A stretch of 64,000 bases of DNA from Lutimaribacter_A marinistellae (GTDB lineage: Bacteria; Pseudomonadota; Alphaproteobacteria; Rhodobacterales; Rhodobacteraceae). The stretch lies in assembly GCF_042648365.1 (NCBI RefSeq), contig NZ_JBHRXI010000010.1:682001-746000 (forward strand), in the 5' to 3' direction. A program made the position numbers and the translations under genes. Below the pieces are notes generated by a model. That model had not been told where the DNA came from, did no database searches, and was given only the letters and a program-made list of their open reading frames with translations. Below, one piece after another: positions 43,991 to 52,428 of this stretch (positions are counted from its first letter, which is position 1; every line of letters starts with the position of its first letter).

Positions 43991-45438
43991 TTGAAAGGAT
44001 CCTCGACGATGGGAAAGTAGTTCTTTGCCCGGTTGCGATAGGGAACGTTTGCGAAATCCGGCGTGATTGATCCCGGCGTCGCCACGCCGATCACCTGCGC
44101 CGCAATCGGGTTGAAGCCCGCCTCGTAATGGTTCGACGATTTCACGCAGACGTAGCGGCGTTGGGCAAGGTCGATACCCATCTGCTCAAAAGCTTCGGGA
44201 TGAAAGGTCTGGCTACGCAGATCGTTGAGCACGATATCGATACCGTTCGCCTCGACCCAAACCGTGTCGCCCATCGGTGCCGGCAATTTGCCGAACCGCT
44301 GGGTCAGGCCCGATGCGATCTTTCGCACCGTGACGGTGAGATCCAGCGGGTCGCCCGACATCGGGCCGCATTTGCCGCCAATCCGCAGATCCAGCGTCGC
44401 GCCCTCGCCCACCTCCTTGCAGATGCGCAACGCGATCGGGTCCCAGAACAATCCGGTGGCCACGCTTGTCATGCCCCGGTCGATCATCGCCCGCAGCAGG
44501 AACGTGGCATCGGAAGGGGCACCGCCCCCGGCATTGTCGGACATGTCCGCCAGAACGACAGGCCCGGCAGGCGCCGCCTGCGCCAAATCGAGGGCCGTAT
44601 CAATATCGGGAAGGATCCGATGCAACGCGTGGCGCAGACCGAAAACCTTTTGACCAAGGCGTTCTGCCTGCTCTGCAGCTTGGTCGGCATCGCCGTCGCA
44701 AATCGCCACGGCACGGGTACCGGTCCTTGGATGGTCGGACCAGGGAAACCCGTGGATCAGTGACAGCGACAATAACCCGTTCTTGCCTTCGTCAGCCAAC
44801 ATCCCGGCGACGAAATCGCTCATCGGCGGCTTTGTCGTCGGCATCGCGATGATCATGCGGCAGTCCCAATCGCGCATCACCGGGGTGATCTTCCCCTCGG
44901 CAGCGTCGGCGGCCAGTCTGAACAGGTCATCGGCACGCTCGGGCACATCGACGTGGGGGTATTCCTTGAACGCGACCAGAAGCGAGGCCTCGGTCATCAT
45001 CTTGTCGGTCAGGTTGGAATGCGGATCGAGAAGTCCGCCGATCACCGCGTTCGGTGCAATCTTGCGGCAATGCGCGATCAGGTCACCTTCGCAGTCGTCA
45101 TAGCCGTCGGCGATCATGGCGCCATGCAGGGCCAGCAGGATGACGTCAGCCCCGCCCGCGGCACGCAAATCGGCAAGGATCTCGTTCCGGAATGCTTCGT
45201 AGACCGACTTCACGGTCGGGCCGCCCGGCTGGGCGTGGGCGGACAGCGACTCGACCACCTGCCAGCCTTTTTCTTCGGCCGCCGCGCGCCAGATATGGAG
45301 CGGGGCAGTCCAGTACATCTGGGCATCTCTGGTCGCGTCGCCATGATGGATCGATCCCTCTTCGAAGCTGGCCAGTCCGGTCGGGAGGGGCGAGAAGGAA
45401 TTGGTTTCGGTACTCAGACCGGCGATGAACAGTTTCAT
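43987..45438 (-). CDS. M81-family metallopeptidase (MlrC-like)
   Basis: A 483-residue protein starting MKLFIAGLSTETNSFSPLPT, the standard opening of the MlrC/M81 family. Other segments are ADVILLALHGAMIADGYDDC, EGDLIAHCRKIAPNAVIGGL, LLDPHSNLTDKMMTEASLLV and ADMSDNAGGGAPSDATFLLR. MlrC cuts linearised microcystin in one pathway; the family is widespread in bacteria with other, mostly unknown, substrates. The ATG at 45438 is preferred over a longer one. It lies between the TRAP small permease and the hydrolase in the operon. Confidence 0.9.
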   Translation of the reverse strand: MKLFIAGLSTETNSFSPLPTGLASFEEGSIHHGDATRDAQMYWTAPLHIWRAAAEEKGWQVVESLSAHAQPGGPTVKSVYEAFRNEILADLRAAGGADVILLALHGAMIADGYDDCEGDLIAHCRKIAPNAVIGGLLDPHSNLTDKMMTEASLLVAFKEYPHVDVPERADDLFRLAADAAEGKITPVMRDWDCRMIIAMPTTKPPMSDFVAGMLADEGKNGLLSLSLIHGFPWSDHPRTGTRAVAICDGDADQAAEQAERLGQKVFGLRHALHRILPDIDTALDLAQAAPAGPVVLADMSDNAGGGAPSDATFLLRAMIDRGMTSVATGLFWDPIALRICKEVGEGATLDLRIGGKCGPMSGDPLDLTVTVRKIASGLTQRFGKLPAPMGDTVWVEANGIDIVLNDLRSQTFHPEAFEQMGIDLAQRRYVCVKSSNHYEAGFNPIAAQVIGVATPGSITPDFANVPYRNRAKNYFPIVEDPFK

Positions 45439-45448
45439 TGAGTGTTTC

Positions 45449-45994
45449 CTATCGGCTTTCATTGGCCGTTTCGGCGGTCGGCAACTGGCCGGTGGCCTGC
45501 ATCGCCAACCGCGCCACGAGGTGAATCAGGATCAGCACAAATGCGATCGGCACGGCCGCCGTGAACCAGATCATCGGGATATCGAGCATCTCTGCCTGTC
45601 GGCTCAGGCTACGGCCAAGGAACCCGCGCGCCACGTCCATCCGGGCGTTGAACAGCGAATACCAGATTACCGGCACCGCAAAGATCACCACTGCCACAGC
45701 GCGGATCAGCGCAAACAGCATACCGTGCCCGCCCCGCACCTGTTGCATGGACGGAAACAGCGTCGGATCGGACCCAGCGCGAAACGCGCAAGACGCCCCC
45801 AACATCCCGGCCCATACCATGGCCCGGCGTGCCAGTTCTTCGGTCCAGATCGGCGGAGCATCGAGAACGTAGCGCGCCAGCACCTGCCATCCGGCAGCAA
45901 AGACCATGACCAGTACGGCCAGCACCGCGCCCCACAGGGCAAGGCTGTTGAGCAGCACCGAAATCCGGTCAAGAGTTCTGGCCATGGTCTTCAT
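45449..45994 (-). CDS. dctQ: TRAP transporter small permease (DctQ)
   Basis: A 181-residue membrane protein with four hydrophobic segments, beginning MKTMARTLDRISVLLNSLAL. The TRAP small-permease motif is IWTEELARRAMVWAGMLGAS, followed by a conserved charged loop (RAGSDPTLFPSMQQVRGG). It partners the large permease and the periplasmic receptor encoded just upstream. The gene follows dctP by 4 bases and precedes the M81 gene by 10. Confidence 0.9.
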   Translation of the reverse strand: MKTMARTLDRISVLLNSLALWGAVLAVLVMVFAAGWQVLARYVLDAPPIWTEELARRAMVWAGMLGASCAFRAGSDPTLFPSMQQVRGGHGMLFALIRAVAVVIFAVPVIWYSLFNARMDVARGFLGRSLSRQAEMLDIPMIWFTAAVPIAFVLILIHLVARLAMQATGQLPTAETANESR

Positions 45995-45998
45995 GCGA

Positions 45999-46979
45999 TC
46001 AGTCCGCCTTGGCCGCTTCCCAGGCCGCGATCTGTTCCTGGGTCAGCAATCCGCTTTCATAGGCCGGGGCCGACGCATCGCGAAACTCCTGCCGCGCGGC
46101 CTCGTCAAGGGTGACCACCGTCACTCCCGCTTGTTCCAGCTTGCCAAGAACGGCGTCTTGGGTTTTCAACCACTCGCGGTTTGCCTTTGTCGCGGCGGCG
46201 GCGGCTGCATCAACAGTGGCCTGCTCTTCGTCCGACAGGCCTTGGTACCAGTCCTCCGATACGATGGTGATGCGCAGCGAGGGCGAGATGGCGGCATCGG
46301 TGAAATGCTTGATGAAATCCGTGTGACCGAAGAGCAAAGGAACGAAAGCCGGGTTCAGGTAGCCATCCGCGACTCCGGTCTGCAGGGCATTCGGAACTTC
46401 GGCCCAGCTTACGATGGTTCCGGCAGCGCCCCATGCCTCGTAGAGCTCGATCTGGCTTTCGTCGAGCGCCCGCATGCGCAGCCCCTGCATGTCGGCAACC
46501 GAGCGGACGGGTTTCTTGGTGTTGAAGATGCCGCTTGCCTGCCCGACCGTGTTGACGGCAATCACGCGCACACCTTCGGGCGTTGTCGCCGCGTTGATCC
46601 GTTCAAGCATTCCGCCCTGGTTCAACGCCCGATCGACCTCTTCCATGTCCTTGAAGAAATACGGAAGGCGTAGGCCGTAGACGAGTTTGTCGATCGAGCC
46701 GACGATATTGAGCGGCGACATGGACACTTCGAGAAGCCCCTGGCTTACTTGATCGAACAGCTCGTCATCGCCGCCAAGCGCGCCGCGCTGGAACTCCTCG
46801 GCCGCCATGTCGTTCTCGTTGAGATAGGTCGAAAACGCATTGGCCCAGACATATGAACCGGACCCTTCGAGGTCAGGCGGGCTGTCCAGCGCGATCTTGA
46901 TCTGGGCCGATGCCATGCCACCCGCAAAGGCAAGCGCCGCCGCGAACAGTCCGCCGGAAAGTAGGTTCGAGAGTTTCAT
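45999..46979 (-). CDS. dctP: TRAP transporter periplasmic solute receptor (DctP)
   Basis: A 326-residue binding protein with a signal peptide (LFAAALAFAGGMASAQIKIA, cleavage about residue 25). TRAP receptor features are LRLPYFFKDMEEVDRALNQG, VRVIAVNTVGQASGIFNTKK and SVADMQGLRMRALDESQIEL, including the region around the conserved Arg that usually pairs with a substrate carboxylate. The ligand is therefore likely an organic acid or amino acid. Encoded between dctM and dctQ. Confidence 0.92.
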   Translation of the reverse strand: MKLSNLLSGGLFAAALAFAGGMASAQIKIALDSPPDLEGSGSYVWANAFSTYLNENDMAAEEFQRGALGGDDELFDQVSQGLLEVSMSPLNIVGSIDKLVYGLRLPYFFKDMEEVDRALNQGGMLERINAATTPEGVRVIAVNTVGQASGIFNTKKPVRSVADMQGLRMRALDESQIELYEAWGAAGTIVSWAEVPNALQTGVADGYLNPAFVPLLFGHTDFIKHFTDAAISPSLRITIVSEDWYQGLSDEEQATVDAAAAAATKANREWLKTQDAVLGKLEQAGVTVVTLDEAARQEFRDASAPAYESGLLTQEQIAAWEAAKAD

Positions 46980-47012
46980 TTTGGGTCCTCCTGTTGGTTT
47001 CTTTTCATTTTA

Positions 47013-48302
47013 TTACGGCCCGCCGCCCAGCCCGAAGCTGCGCGGAAGCCACAGGCTGAGCGCGGGTACGTTTATCAACAGCGCCAGCACAGCGATCTGG
47101 GTCAGCACAAAGGGGATCACCGCGCGGGCCAGTCTCCAATAGTTCACCCCGGTCACGGCCGAGACGACCAGCAGGCACCCCCCCATCGGTGGCGAGACAA
47201 GCCCGATGCACAGGTTGAAGCACAGGACGATCCCCAGATGCACCGGATCGGCCCCCTGTTCGAGCGCGACCGGAGCAAGCAACGGCACCAGCAGGGCCAG
47301 CGCCACTGGAATGTCCAGAACCATCCCCGCGACAAGGAAAATCACGTTCATCGCCAGCATATAGCCGACAGGCCCCAGGCCCAGCCGCTCGACCATGTCC
47401 GAGATCGCTTCGGGCACGCGCTCCAACGCCCCAAGATGACCAAGGGCAGAGACGGCGCAGATGATGATGAAAATCGAACCCGACAGGATCGCGGTCCGCT
47501 TCAAGGCGGCCAGAACCGCCTCACCGGACAGACCGGCATAGAACCAACCGGCCGCAATAGCCGCAAAGACGGCAACGGCTGCCGCCTCGGTCGGAGTCAT
47601 CCAGCCGAACACGATGCCGCCCAGAATGACGACCGGCAGCGAAAGCGCCGGCAGTGAGTTCAACAAGGTCGGGATAAACGCAGGCATGTCATTTTTGGCG
47701 ACGCGGGGGTGATCGTGCCTGCGCGCAAAGAATGCGTTGATGACAAGCAGAGCGGTGGCCAACACGAGGCCAGGCACGATACCTGCGAGGAAAAGCGCGG
47801 TGACAGAGGTGCCCATTAGTGCGCCATAAAAAATCAGGATGATCGACGGCGGCACGATAGGACCGATGATCGACGAGGCCGCGGTCACCGCGCTGGCATA
47901 GTTCAGACTGTAACCGCGTCGCTGCATTTCGGGGACGAGCGTGTTCGACAAGGCTGCGGCATCGGCCACGGCAGAGCCCGAGATACCTGCAAAGAAGACC
48001 GAGGTGAGGATGTTGACATGTCCCAACCCTCCCCGGACCCGGCCGACCAGCGCCATCGACAAGTTGATGAGGGCACCGGTAATCCCGCCCCGGTTCATCA
48101 ATTCTCCGGCCAGGATGAATAGCGGCATCGCCATCAATGCGAATACGTCGATCTTGGAAAAGATCTGCTGTGGCAGGATGGCAAGGTAACGCGCGTTATC
48201 GGTCGCGATGAAGGCAAGCACCGCTGCGCCGCCAATCACGTAGGCGATCGCCAACCCGGAAAAGAGGAAGGCCGCGGCCGCAACGCCGACCCAGACCATC
48301 AT
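47013..48302 (-). CDS. dctM: TRAP transporter large permease (DctM)
   Basis: A 429-residue membrane protein with about 12 hydrophobic segments. Conserved parts are PLFILAGELMNRGGITGALI, GISGSAVADAAALSNTLVPE, SIIGPIVPPSIILIFYGALM and GVNYWRLARAVIPFVLTQIA, typical of DctM/SiaM. It is the sodium-coupled transport subunit. Order here is dctM-dctP-dctQ, transcribed after the FAD oxidoreductase gene with an ATGA overlap. Confidence 0.94.
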   Translation of the reverse strand: MMVWVGVAAAAFLFSGLAIAYVIGGAAVLAFIATDNARYLAILPQQIFSKIDVFALMAMPLFILAGELMNRGGITGALINLSMALVGRVRGGLGHVNILTSVFFAGISGSAVADAAALSNTLVPEMQRRGYSLNYASAVTAASSIIGPIVPPSIILIFYGALMGTSVTALFLAGIVPGLVLATALLVINAFFARRHDHPRVAKNDMPAFIPTLLNSLPALSLPVVILGGIVFGWMTPTEAAAVAVFAAIAAGWFYAGLSGEAVLAALKRTAILSGSIFIIICAVSALGHLGALERVPEAISDMVERLGLGPVGYMLAMNVIFLVAGMVLDIPVALALLVPLLAPVALEQGADPVHLGIVLCFNLCIGLVSPPMGGCLLVVSAVTGVNYWRLARAVIPFVLTQIAVLALLINVPALSLWLPRSFGLGGGP

Positions 48303-49435
48303 GCGGCCAAACCCGCGCGCGCCGGCGAGAGATCGGCGGGGGTGACACCTTCGTCCGCTATGTCTTCAGGAAGTGCCTTGTTGCGTGCAAGCGCGGCTGC
48401 CGCGCGGGCCATGGCAGGCGCGGTCTGGATGCCATAGCCCCCTTGCCCGGCCAGCCAGAAAAAACCGGGCGCATCTCCGTCGTATCCGACAGCCGGCTTT
48501 CCGTCCGGCAGAAAGCTGCGCAAGCCTGCCCATTTGTGCTCGATACTGCGGATCTGGATGTCGAACGCGGATTCGATACGATCCACGCAGATTGCAACAT
48601 CCAACTCTTCGGGCTGCGCGTCGCAAGGTGGCGACAGCGTTTCATCCGCGGGCGAGATGAGCAGCTTTCCTGCGTCGGGCTTGAGATAGAAATTCTCGGC
48701 CACGTCCACCACCATCGGCCAGGAATCTGGCGCAACACCGCTTGGAGGTGCAACCAGAAGGGCCGTTCGCCGCAATGGACGCAGACCAAGTGGCGCAAGC
48801 CCCGCCATCTGGGCCAGTTCATCCGCCCACGCGCCTGCCGCGTTGATCACCGCAGGCGCCCGCATCGTCGCCTTGGGCGTTTCGACAACCCAGTCGTCAC
48901 CGACACGCGCAAGCCCAATGACCTCTGCTTTGAGATGAAGCGCGCCGTCGCGCGAGCGGAAGGATTTCAGGCAATGCTGGTGCAAACCGTGCACTTCGAT
49001 ATCAGCCGCATCGCGATCAAAGAGAGCGGCACCGACATAATCGTTCCGCAGAAGAGGAACGAGATCAAGGGCAGTGGCGGCCGAAATCGGTTCGACGGCG
49101 GCCCCCAGCTCACGTTGCAGCGTAGCGTATTCCTCTCCCTGATCGGCACGCCCCACAAAAATGACGCCGCGCTCACGGATCAGATTCTGCGGTGGCCCCC
49201 CAGGGCCGACCCCGCGAAAGAAGTCGTGACTGGCGCGAGACATGGCTCGTATCACTGGTGGACCGTAAGCCTTGGTAAACAACGCGGCAGAGCGCCCCGT
49301 CGTATGATATCCGGGCTGTGCCTCCCTCTCGACCACTATCACCCGCGCATCCCGGGACAGTTCAGCGGCCACCGATGCCCCGGCCATGCCCGCGCCGATC
49401 ACGATGAAATCGGCCTGCTTGTCGCCCTGCGCCAT
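48299..49435 (-). CDS. FAD-dependent oxidoreductase (D-amino acid/glycine oxidase type)
   Basis: A 378-residue flavoenzyme starting MAQGDKQADFIVIGAGMAGA; the GxGxxG dinucleotide motif is in its first 25 residues. Other features are EREAQPGYHTTGRSAALFTK, RAPAVINAAGAWADELAQMA and GFFWLAGQGGYGIQTAPAMA, the DadA/DAO-family pattern. It should oxidise an amine, amino acid or imino acid to the corresponding imine or keto acid. It is the first gene of the seven-gene operon, with its promoter among twin palindromes (49482-49518). Confidence 0.9.
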   Translation of the reverse strand: MAQGDKQADFIVIGAGMAGASVAAELSRDARVIVVEREAQPGYHTTGRSAALFTKAYGPPVIRAMSRASHDFFRGVGPGGPPQNLIRERGVIFVGRADQGEEYATLQRELGAAVEPISAATALDLVPLLRNDYVGAALFDRDAADIEVHGLHQHCLKSFRSRDGALHLKAEVIGLARVGDDWVVETPKATMRAPAVINAAGAWADELAQMAGLAPLGLRPLRRTALLVAPPSGVAPDSWPMVVDVAENFYLKPDAGKLLISPADETLSPPCDAQPEELDVAICVDRIESAFDIQIRSIEHKWAGLRSFLPDGKPAVGYDGDAPGFFWLAGQGGYGIQTAPAMARAAAALARNKALPEDIADEGVTPADLSPARAGLAA

Positions 49436-49481
49436 GAAAACCACCCCCGGTCATTTCGTCTCAAGACGAGCGTAACACTGA

Positions 49482-49518
49482 TTTTCCGATTGGAAAACAT
49501 ATTTTTCCAATTGGAAAA
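49482..49518. promoter_or_regulatory. Twin 16-bp palindromic operators
   Basis: TTTTCCGATTGGAAAA (49482-49497) and TTTTCCAATTGGAAAA (49503-49518) are two copies of one palindrome; the second is perfect, the first differs in one central base. They are 21 bases apart centre to centre, two helical turns, placing both on the same DNA face. They lie between the divergent FAD oxidoreductase operon and the XRE-cupin regulator, which is the obvious binder. Confidence 0.75.
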
Positions 49519-49557
49519 TTCCTTGGATCCACAGGACTATGAACTTAAAATCACGAC

Positions 49558-50024
49558 ATGACAGACGCGCATGATGCCCCGAATCCACGAACCAGTTTTG
49601 GCCAACGCCTGCGAACCCTGCGACTTGACCGGGGCTGGACGCTCGCGGAGGTGGCGGAACGTTCAGGGCTCGCAATATCGACGATCTCGAAGGCCGAACG
49701 CGGCGTGATTTCATTGACGTATGATCGTTTATCGCAGCTTTCGGTTGGTTTGGGCGTTGATCTGGCGGTTTTTTTCACCGCTGAGGGTCAGCGTTTCGAG
49801 GCTGGGAGTTTCGCGGTAGCGCGGGGAGGGGATTTCGAGCGGCAGGAGACGCAGAACTACGTCTACGAGATGCTTTTTCCGGACCTTTGGAACAAGGCGA
49901 TGACGCCGATGATGGGGTCACTCAAGGCGCGGGAACTTGTCGATTTCGAAGACTTCGTGCGTCACCCCGGGCAGGAGTTCCTGATCGTGATGGAGGGCGA
50001 AGTGACGGTCTTCGTCGAGGGGCG
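49558..50024 (+). CDS. XRE-family regulator with cupin domain, cut by the assembly gap
   Basis: The first 155 residues are present; the rest is lost in undetermined bases. Residues about 13-67 are the XRE helix-turn-helix (FGQRLRTLRLDRGWTLAEVA; ERSGLAISTISKAERGVISL). From about residue 108 the cupin domain begins (YEMLFPDLWNKAMTPMMGSL; GQEFLIVMEGEVTVFVEG). This class of two-domain regulator usually controls catabolism or uptake of small organic compounds sensed by the cupin. It is divergent from the TRAP operon and probably binds the twin palindromes at 49482-49518. Confidence 0.88.
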
Positions 50025-50254
50025 NNNNNNNNNNNNNNNNNNNNNNNNNNNNNNNNNNNNNNNNNNNNNNNNNNNNNNNNNNNNNNNNNNNNNNNNNNNN
50101 NNNNNNNNNNNNNNNNNNNNNNNNNNNNNNNNNNNNNNNNNNNNNNNNNNNNNNNNNNNNNNNNNNNNNNNNNNNNNNNNNNNNNNNNNNNNNNNNNNNN
50201 NNNNNNNNNNNNNNNNNNNNNNNNNNNNNNNNNNNNNNNNNNNNNNNNNNNNNN
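50025..50254. other. Undetermined bases (assembly gap)
   Basis: 230 consecutive N. True length and contents are unknown. The left side is core-like catabolic DNA and the right side is mobile-element DNA, so the gap also hides the left junction of the island. Frames drawn across it are not reliable. Confidence 0.99.
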
Positions 50255-50323
50255 CTGCGCGATGAAAGTGGTTTCGGGAGGGCGCGGCAGACGATCACGG
50301 TACGCGGGCTTGCCAAGAAGTAA
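50255..50323 (+). other. C-terminal stub of an unidentified plus-strand gene
   Basis: One plus frame leaves the gap and stops at TAA (50321-50323) directly before a strong hairpin. It would read LRDESGFGRARQTITVRGLA then KK. The basic end and the terminator position fit a gene end, but 22 codons are too few to identify it, and overlap with the relaxase remnant on the other strand weakens the case. Confidence 0.3.
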
Positions 50324-50353
50324 AAAAGCCTCCGCGGCAGGACCGGCGGAGGC
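50322..50353 (-). terminator. Rho-independent terminator, minus strand
   Basis: GCCTCCGC and GCGGAGGC (50328-50335 and 50346-50353) pair over eight bases; on the minus strand the stem is followed by TTTTTT (50327-50322). It would end minus-strand transcription, yet the relaxase frame runs through it, which supports the view that the relaxase gene has lost its original 3' end. Confidence 0.75.
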
Positions 50354-51160
50354 ATCGCAAGTATGGTTGGTTGCGGGAGGGGGATTTGGCCTTTGGCGAA
50401 CGCAAAGGCTGTTCGTCCCCCCCAAGGCCGTTCACTGAAATGGAGATGCCTACCTTGCAGCGCCTCCGGTTCTACGCGTTCAAACTTCGGTGTCGCCGCC
50501 GCCTTTCCCGTCTCCTGATTGGGCGTTCGCGGCTTTGGCCTAGCTCGGATCGAGGGCTGGAGCATCCGCCGTGTGGCGCTGGCGGTCTTGACCTTCGCTT
50601 TCGGCTTCGCGATTTCGACCGTGGCGCGGGGCATGATCACGGCGTGGATGTGATAGGCCACCTCGTCCCGATCAGCACGGGCGTGGATGACATCGTCTCC
50701 GAAGCTCTTGATCAGCCAGACCCTCGCAAGCTCACCGAATAGCTCTTCGCGCTCTTTCTGCTCCTGGCCGGAGGCGGCGCCGTTCCCTTCAAACCAATCC
50801 TTGTTGACCGTGAGGATGACCTCGCGCATCGGCCCGTGGCGGGTTTGGCGCCAAGGCTGCTTCGGGCCCTCGACCATACGCCGCTCGATGTCCTTCTTTC
50901 GGTTGCGCTTCTCCAGCGACTCGAGCTCGGCCGCGAAATTCTCGGTGGCCATTTCGCGGATCTCTTCCAGTGCTTGCGCAGCCCAGTCCTCCGGTCCGAT
51001 CAGCCGCTGGTTCAGCTCTGACCGGGACTTGTCGACATGGCTGAGATCCCCGCCCTTCCGCAGCCTGTGGGCCTCGTATCCCGCGAGCTGGTGCGGGTAG
51101 AGCCCCTCGAACCGCAGCACAACGGGGTAGTCTGTCTTGATCGGTAAACCGTCCATCGGT

Positions 51161-51190
51161 GAACTCCTGAGCTTGGGAGTTCAGGAGTTC
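51161..51190. repeat. 10-bp inverted repeat just upstream of the relaxase start
   Basis: GAACTCCTGA (51161-51170) and TCAGGAGTTC (51181-51190) are perfect inverted copies separated by GCTTGGGAGT. They begin 5 bases before the relaxase ATG. MobV relaxases commonly have their oriT, with an inverted repeat, directly upstream of the mob gene, so this is an oriT or autoregulatory-site candidate. It also covers the ribosome-site region of the gene. Confidence 0.5.
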
Positions 51191-51597
51191 GGTCGATCAT
51201 GGAGAATACAGGAGTGACAAGCGAAAATTAACATCCGAGGGAACGAGCCAGTGTCAGACTAAGACCTTCGCGGAGCGATCACCTAAGGGTAGAATCCCAA
51301 TAAGGCGCAAGACTTTAAAAATGTCTCCTTCAGGTCACCGCAACTTGAGACAATACCGACAAACGGATAAGTTGTTACGGTCACAACTGTGATCCACTCA
51401 ACTATAGTGCAACAAAGGTGAGTCACCCGACGCCAGTCGAACACCTGAGGGAACCCAAAAATGTTGACGAATATGACCGATTGGCTCACAACCTATTGCC
51501 ATAGCAACGGAAAATTCAGCCTAAAGCATGTCGACTTCAGAATTCCCTAAAGACAATCCGAGCTTAGCGCATTCCAACACCAGAGGAGGAACAAGGC
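51191..51597. other. AT-richer intergenic region between relaxase and retron
   Basis: About 400 bases with no supported gene; the 68-residue minus frame at 51283-51489 has no recognisable features. Base composition falls here compared with the flanking core DNA. An inverted repeat AGTTGT-N7-ACAACT lies at 51370-51388 and a TATAGT hexamer at 51403. The promoter of the retron operon should be in this region but I cannot place it with confidence. Confidence 0.45.
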
Positions 51598-52428
51598 TTG
51601 GTCGTTGAGCTTGACGAAGCGCAGGAATGGCTATTCGACCTGTTTCTTCGACGTGAAATCCTAAGTGAATTCGAAGAGCAGGTTTTAGAGCTTGTCAAAT
51701 TATGTCAATCGCGCGCCGAATACGACCTGATCAAGCATACAGTTGAGAAACTCATTGTTCTAAATTCCGGACAACTATCCACTCAGGTTTTCTCAATGGC
51801 TGAACATGTGAGAAAGCTATCGAAAGGAAAACAAACTGCCGTCGTCGCGATGGCATGGGATGATGCCCCAGACAGCTCGCAGCAACTTGTGCAGATGTTA
51901 AAGTCGAGGTTCACACGTGAAGACAAAATTCGAATTTTCAACAGCGTGCCCGCTTTCACTAAAAAGGATCACGTCGACCAGTTTGAGCAATTTATCTTGG
52001 TTGATGACTTTTCAGGCACGGGAAAAACTGTTGAGAACAGGTACAATCACTTGGTTAAACACGCTAAAGGTAGAGAGGTAGACATTGAAGGATATGCTTG
52101 CCTTCTTTTTGGGATGAAAGCCGCCTTCGATTTCCTGGTAAGCACCGGAATAAACGTTCATTTCTGTCGAAAGCTCCAAGCAGGTTTATCTGGACATTTC
52201 CAGCAACCAGAGCTGGACGACATGATCCAGCATATGAAGCGACTGGAGCAAGAGCTAGCTCCAGCTATAGACGGCACCCCTCTTCCCAGCATGGGCCACG
52301 GAGGTGCTGAGGCTTTGTTTTTCGTTAAAGACAGCAATGCGCCAAACTCTAACTTTCCGATTTTCTGGTGGCCGGAAGATGCCGCCAATAAGGAGCGTAA
52401 CACCCTAATGTACCGGGCTGAGCTATGA
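51598..52428 (+). CDS. Retron effector: phosphoribosyltransferase-like (PRTase) protein
   Basis: A 276-residue protein, start taken as TTG at 51598 (GTG at 51601 possible) because GAGGAGGA lies about 9 bases upstream and no suitable ATG exists. The diagnostic site is FILVDDFSGTGKTVENRYNH; VDDFSGTGKT (135-144) is the type I phosphoribosyltransferase PRPP loop. A C-terminal extension follows, with PSMGHGGAEALFFVKDSNAP then NSNFPIFWWPE, as in the PRTase-CE proteins of conflict systems. It overlaps the winged-helix gene by ATGA, and the ncRNA and reverse transcriptase follow. In retrons this component is the predicted toxin or effector. GC is about 40 %. Confidence 0.85.
   Translation: MVVELDEAQEWLFDLFLRREILSEFEEQVLELVKLCQSRAEYDLIKHTVEKLIVLNSGQLSTQVFSMAEHVRKLSKGKQTAVVAMAWDDAPDSSQQLVQMLKSRFTREDKIRIFNSVPAFTKKDHVDQFEQFILVDDFSGTGKTVENRYNHLVKHAKGREVDIEGYACLLFGMKAAFDFLVSTGINVHFCRKLQAGLSGHFQQPELDDMIQHMKRLEQELAPAIDGTPLPSMGHGGAEALFFVKDSNAPNSNFPIFWWPEDAANKERNTLMYRAEL

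Larger units (their letters stand above)
50255..51156 (-). pseudogene. MobV/Pre-type plasmid relaxase, probably truncated
   Basis: From the ATG at 51156 the N-terminal 200 residues fit a Mob_Pre relaxase: EAHRLRKGGDLSHVDKSRSE near the start, HGPMREVILTVNKDWFEGNG in the middle and the metal-binding His pair His169/His171 in DEVAYHIHAVIMPRATV. Relaxases nick at oriT to start conjugal transfer. After RRMLQPS (near 50550) the expected continuation is absent; instead an unrelated Pro/Arg-rich stretch runs on with no stop through a terminator hairpin (50322-50353) into the gap. I read this as a relaxase gene cut by recombination, possibly with a frameshift at the run of seven G/C at about 50417. 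Confidence 0.65.

Noticed and set aside
51283..51489. 68-residue minus-strand frame
   Set aside because: No ribosome site, no motif, AT-rich intergenic DNA; chance frame.
51598..52428. Ordinary nucleotide-salvage phosphoribosyltransferase
   Set aside because: Only the PRPP loop matches; the rest has the conflict-type C-terminal extension and lies in a retron operon.
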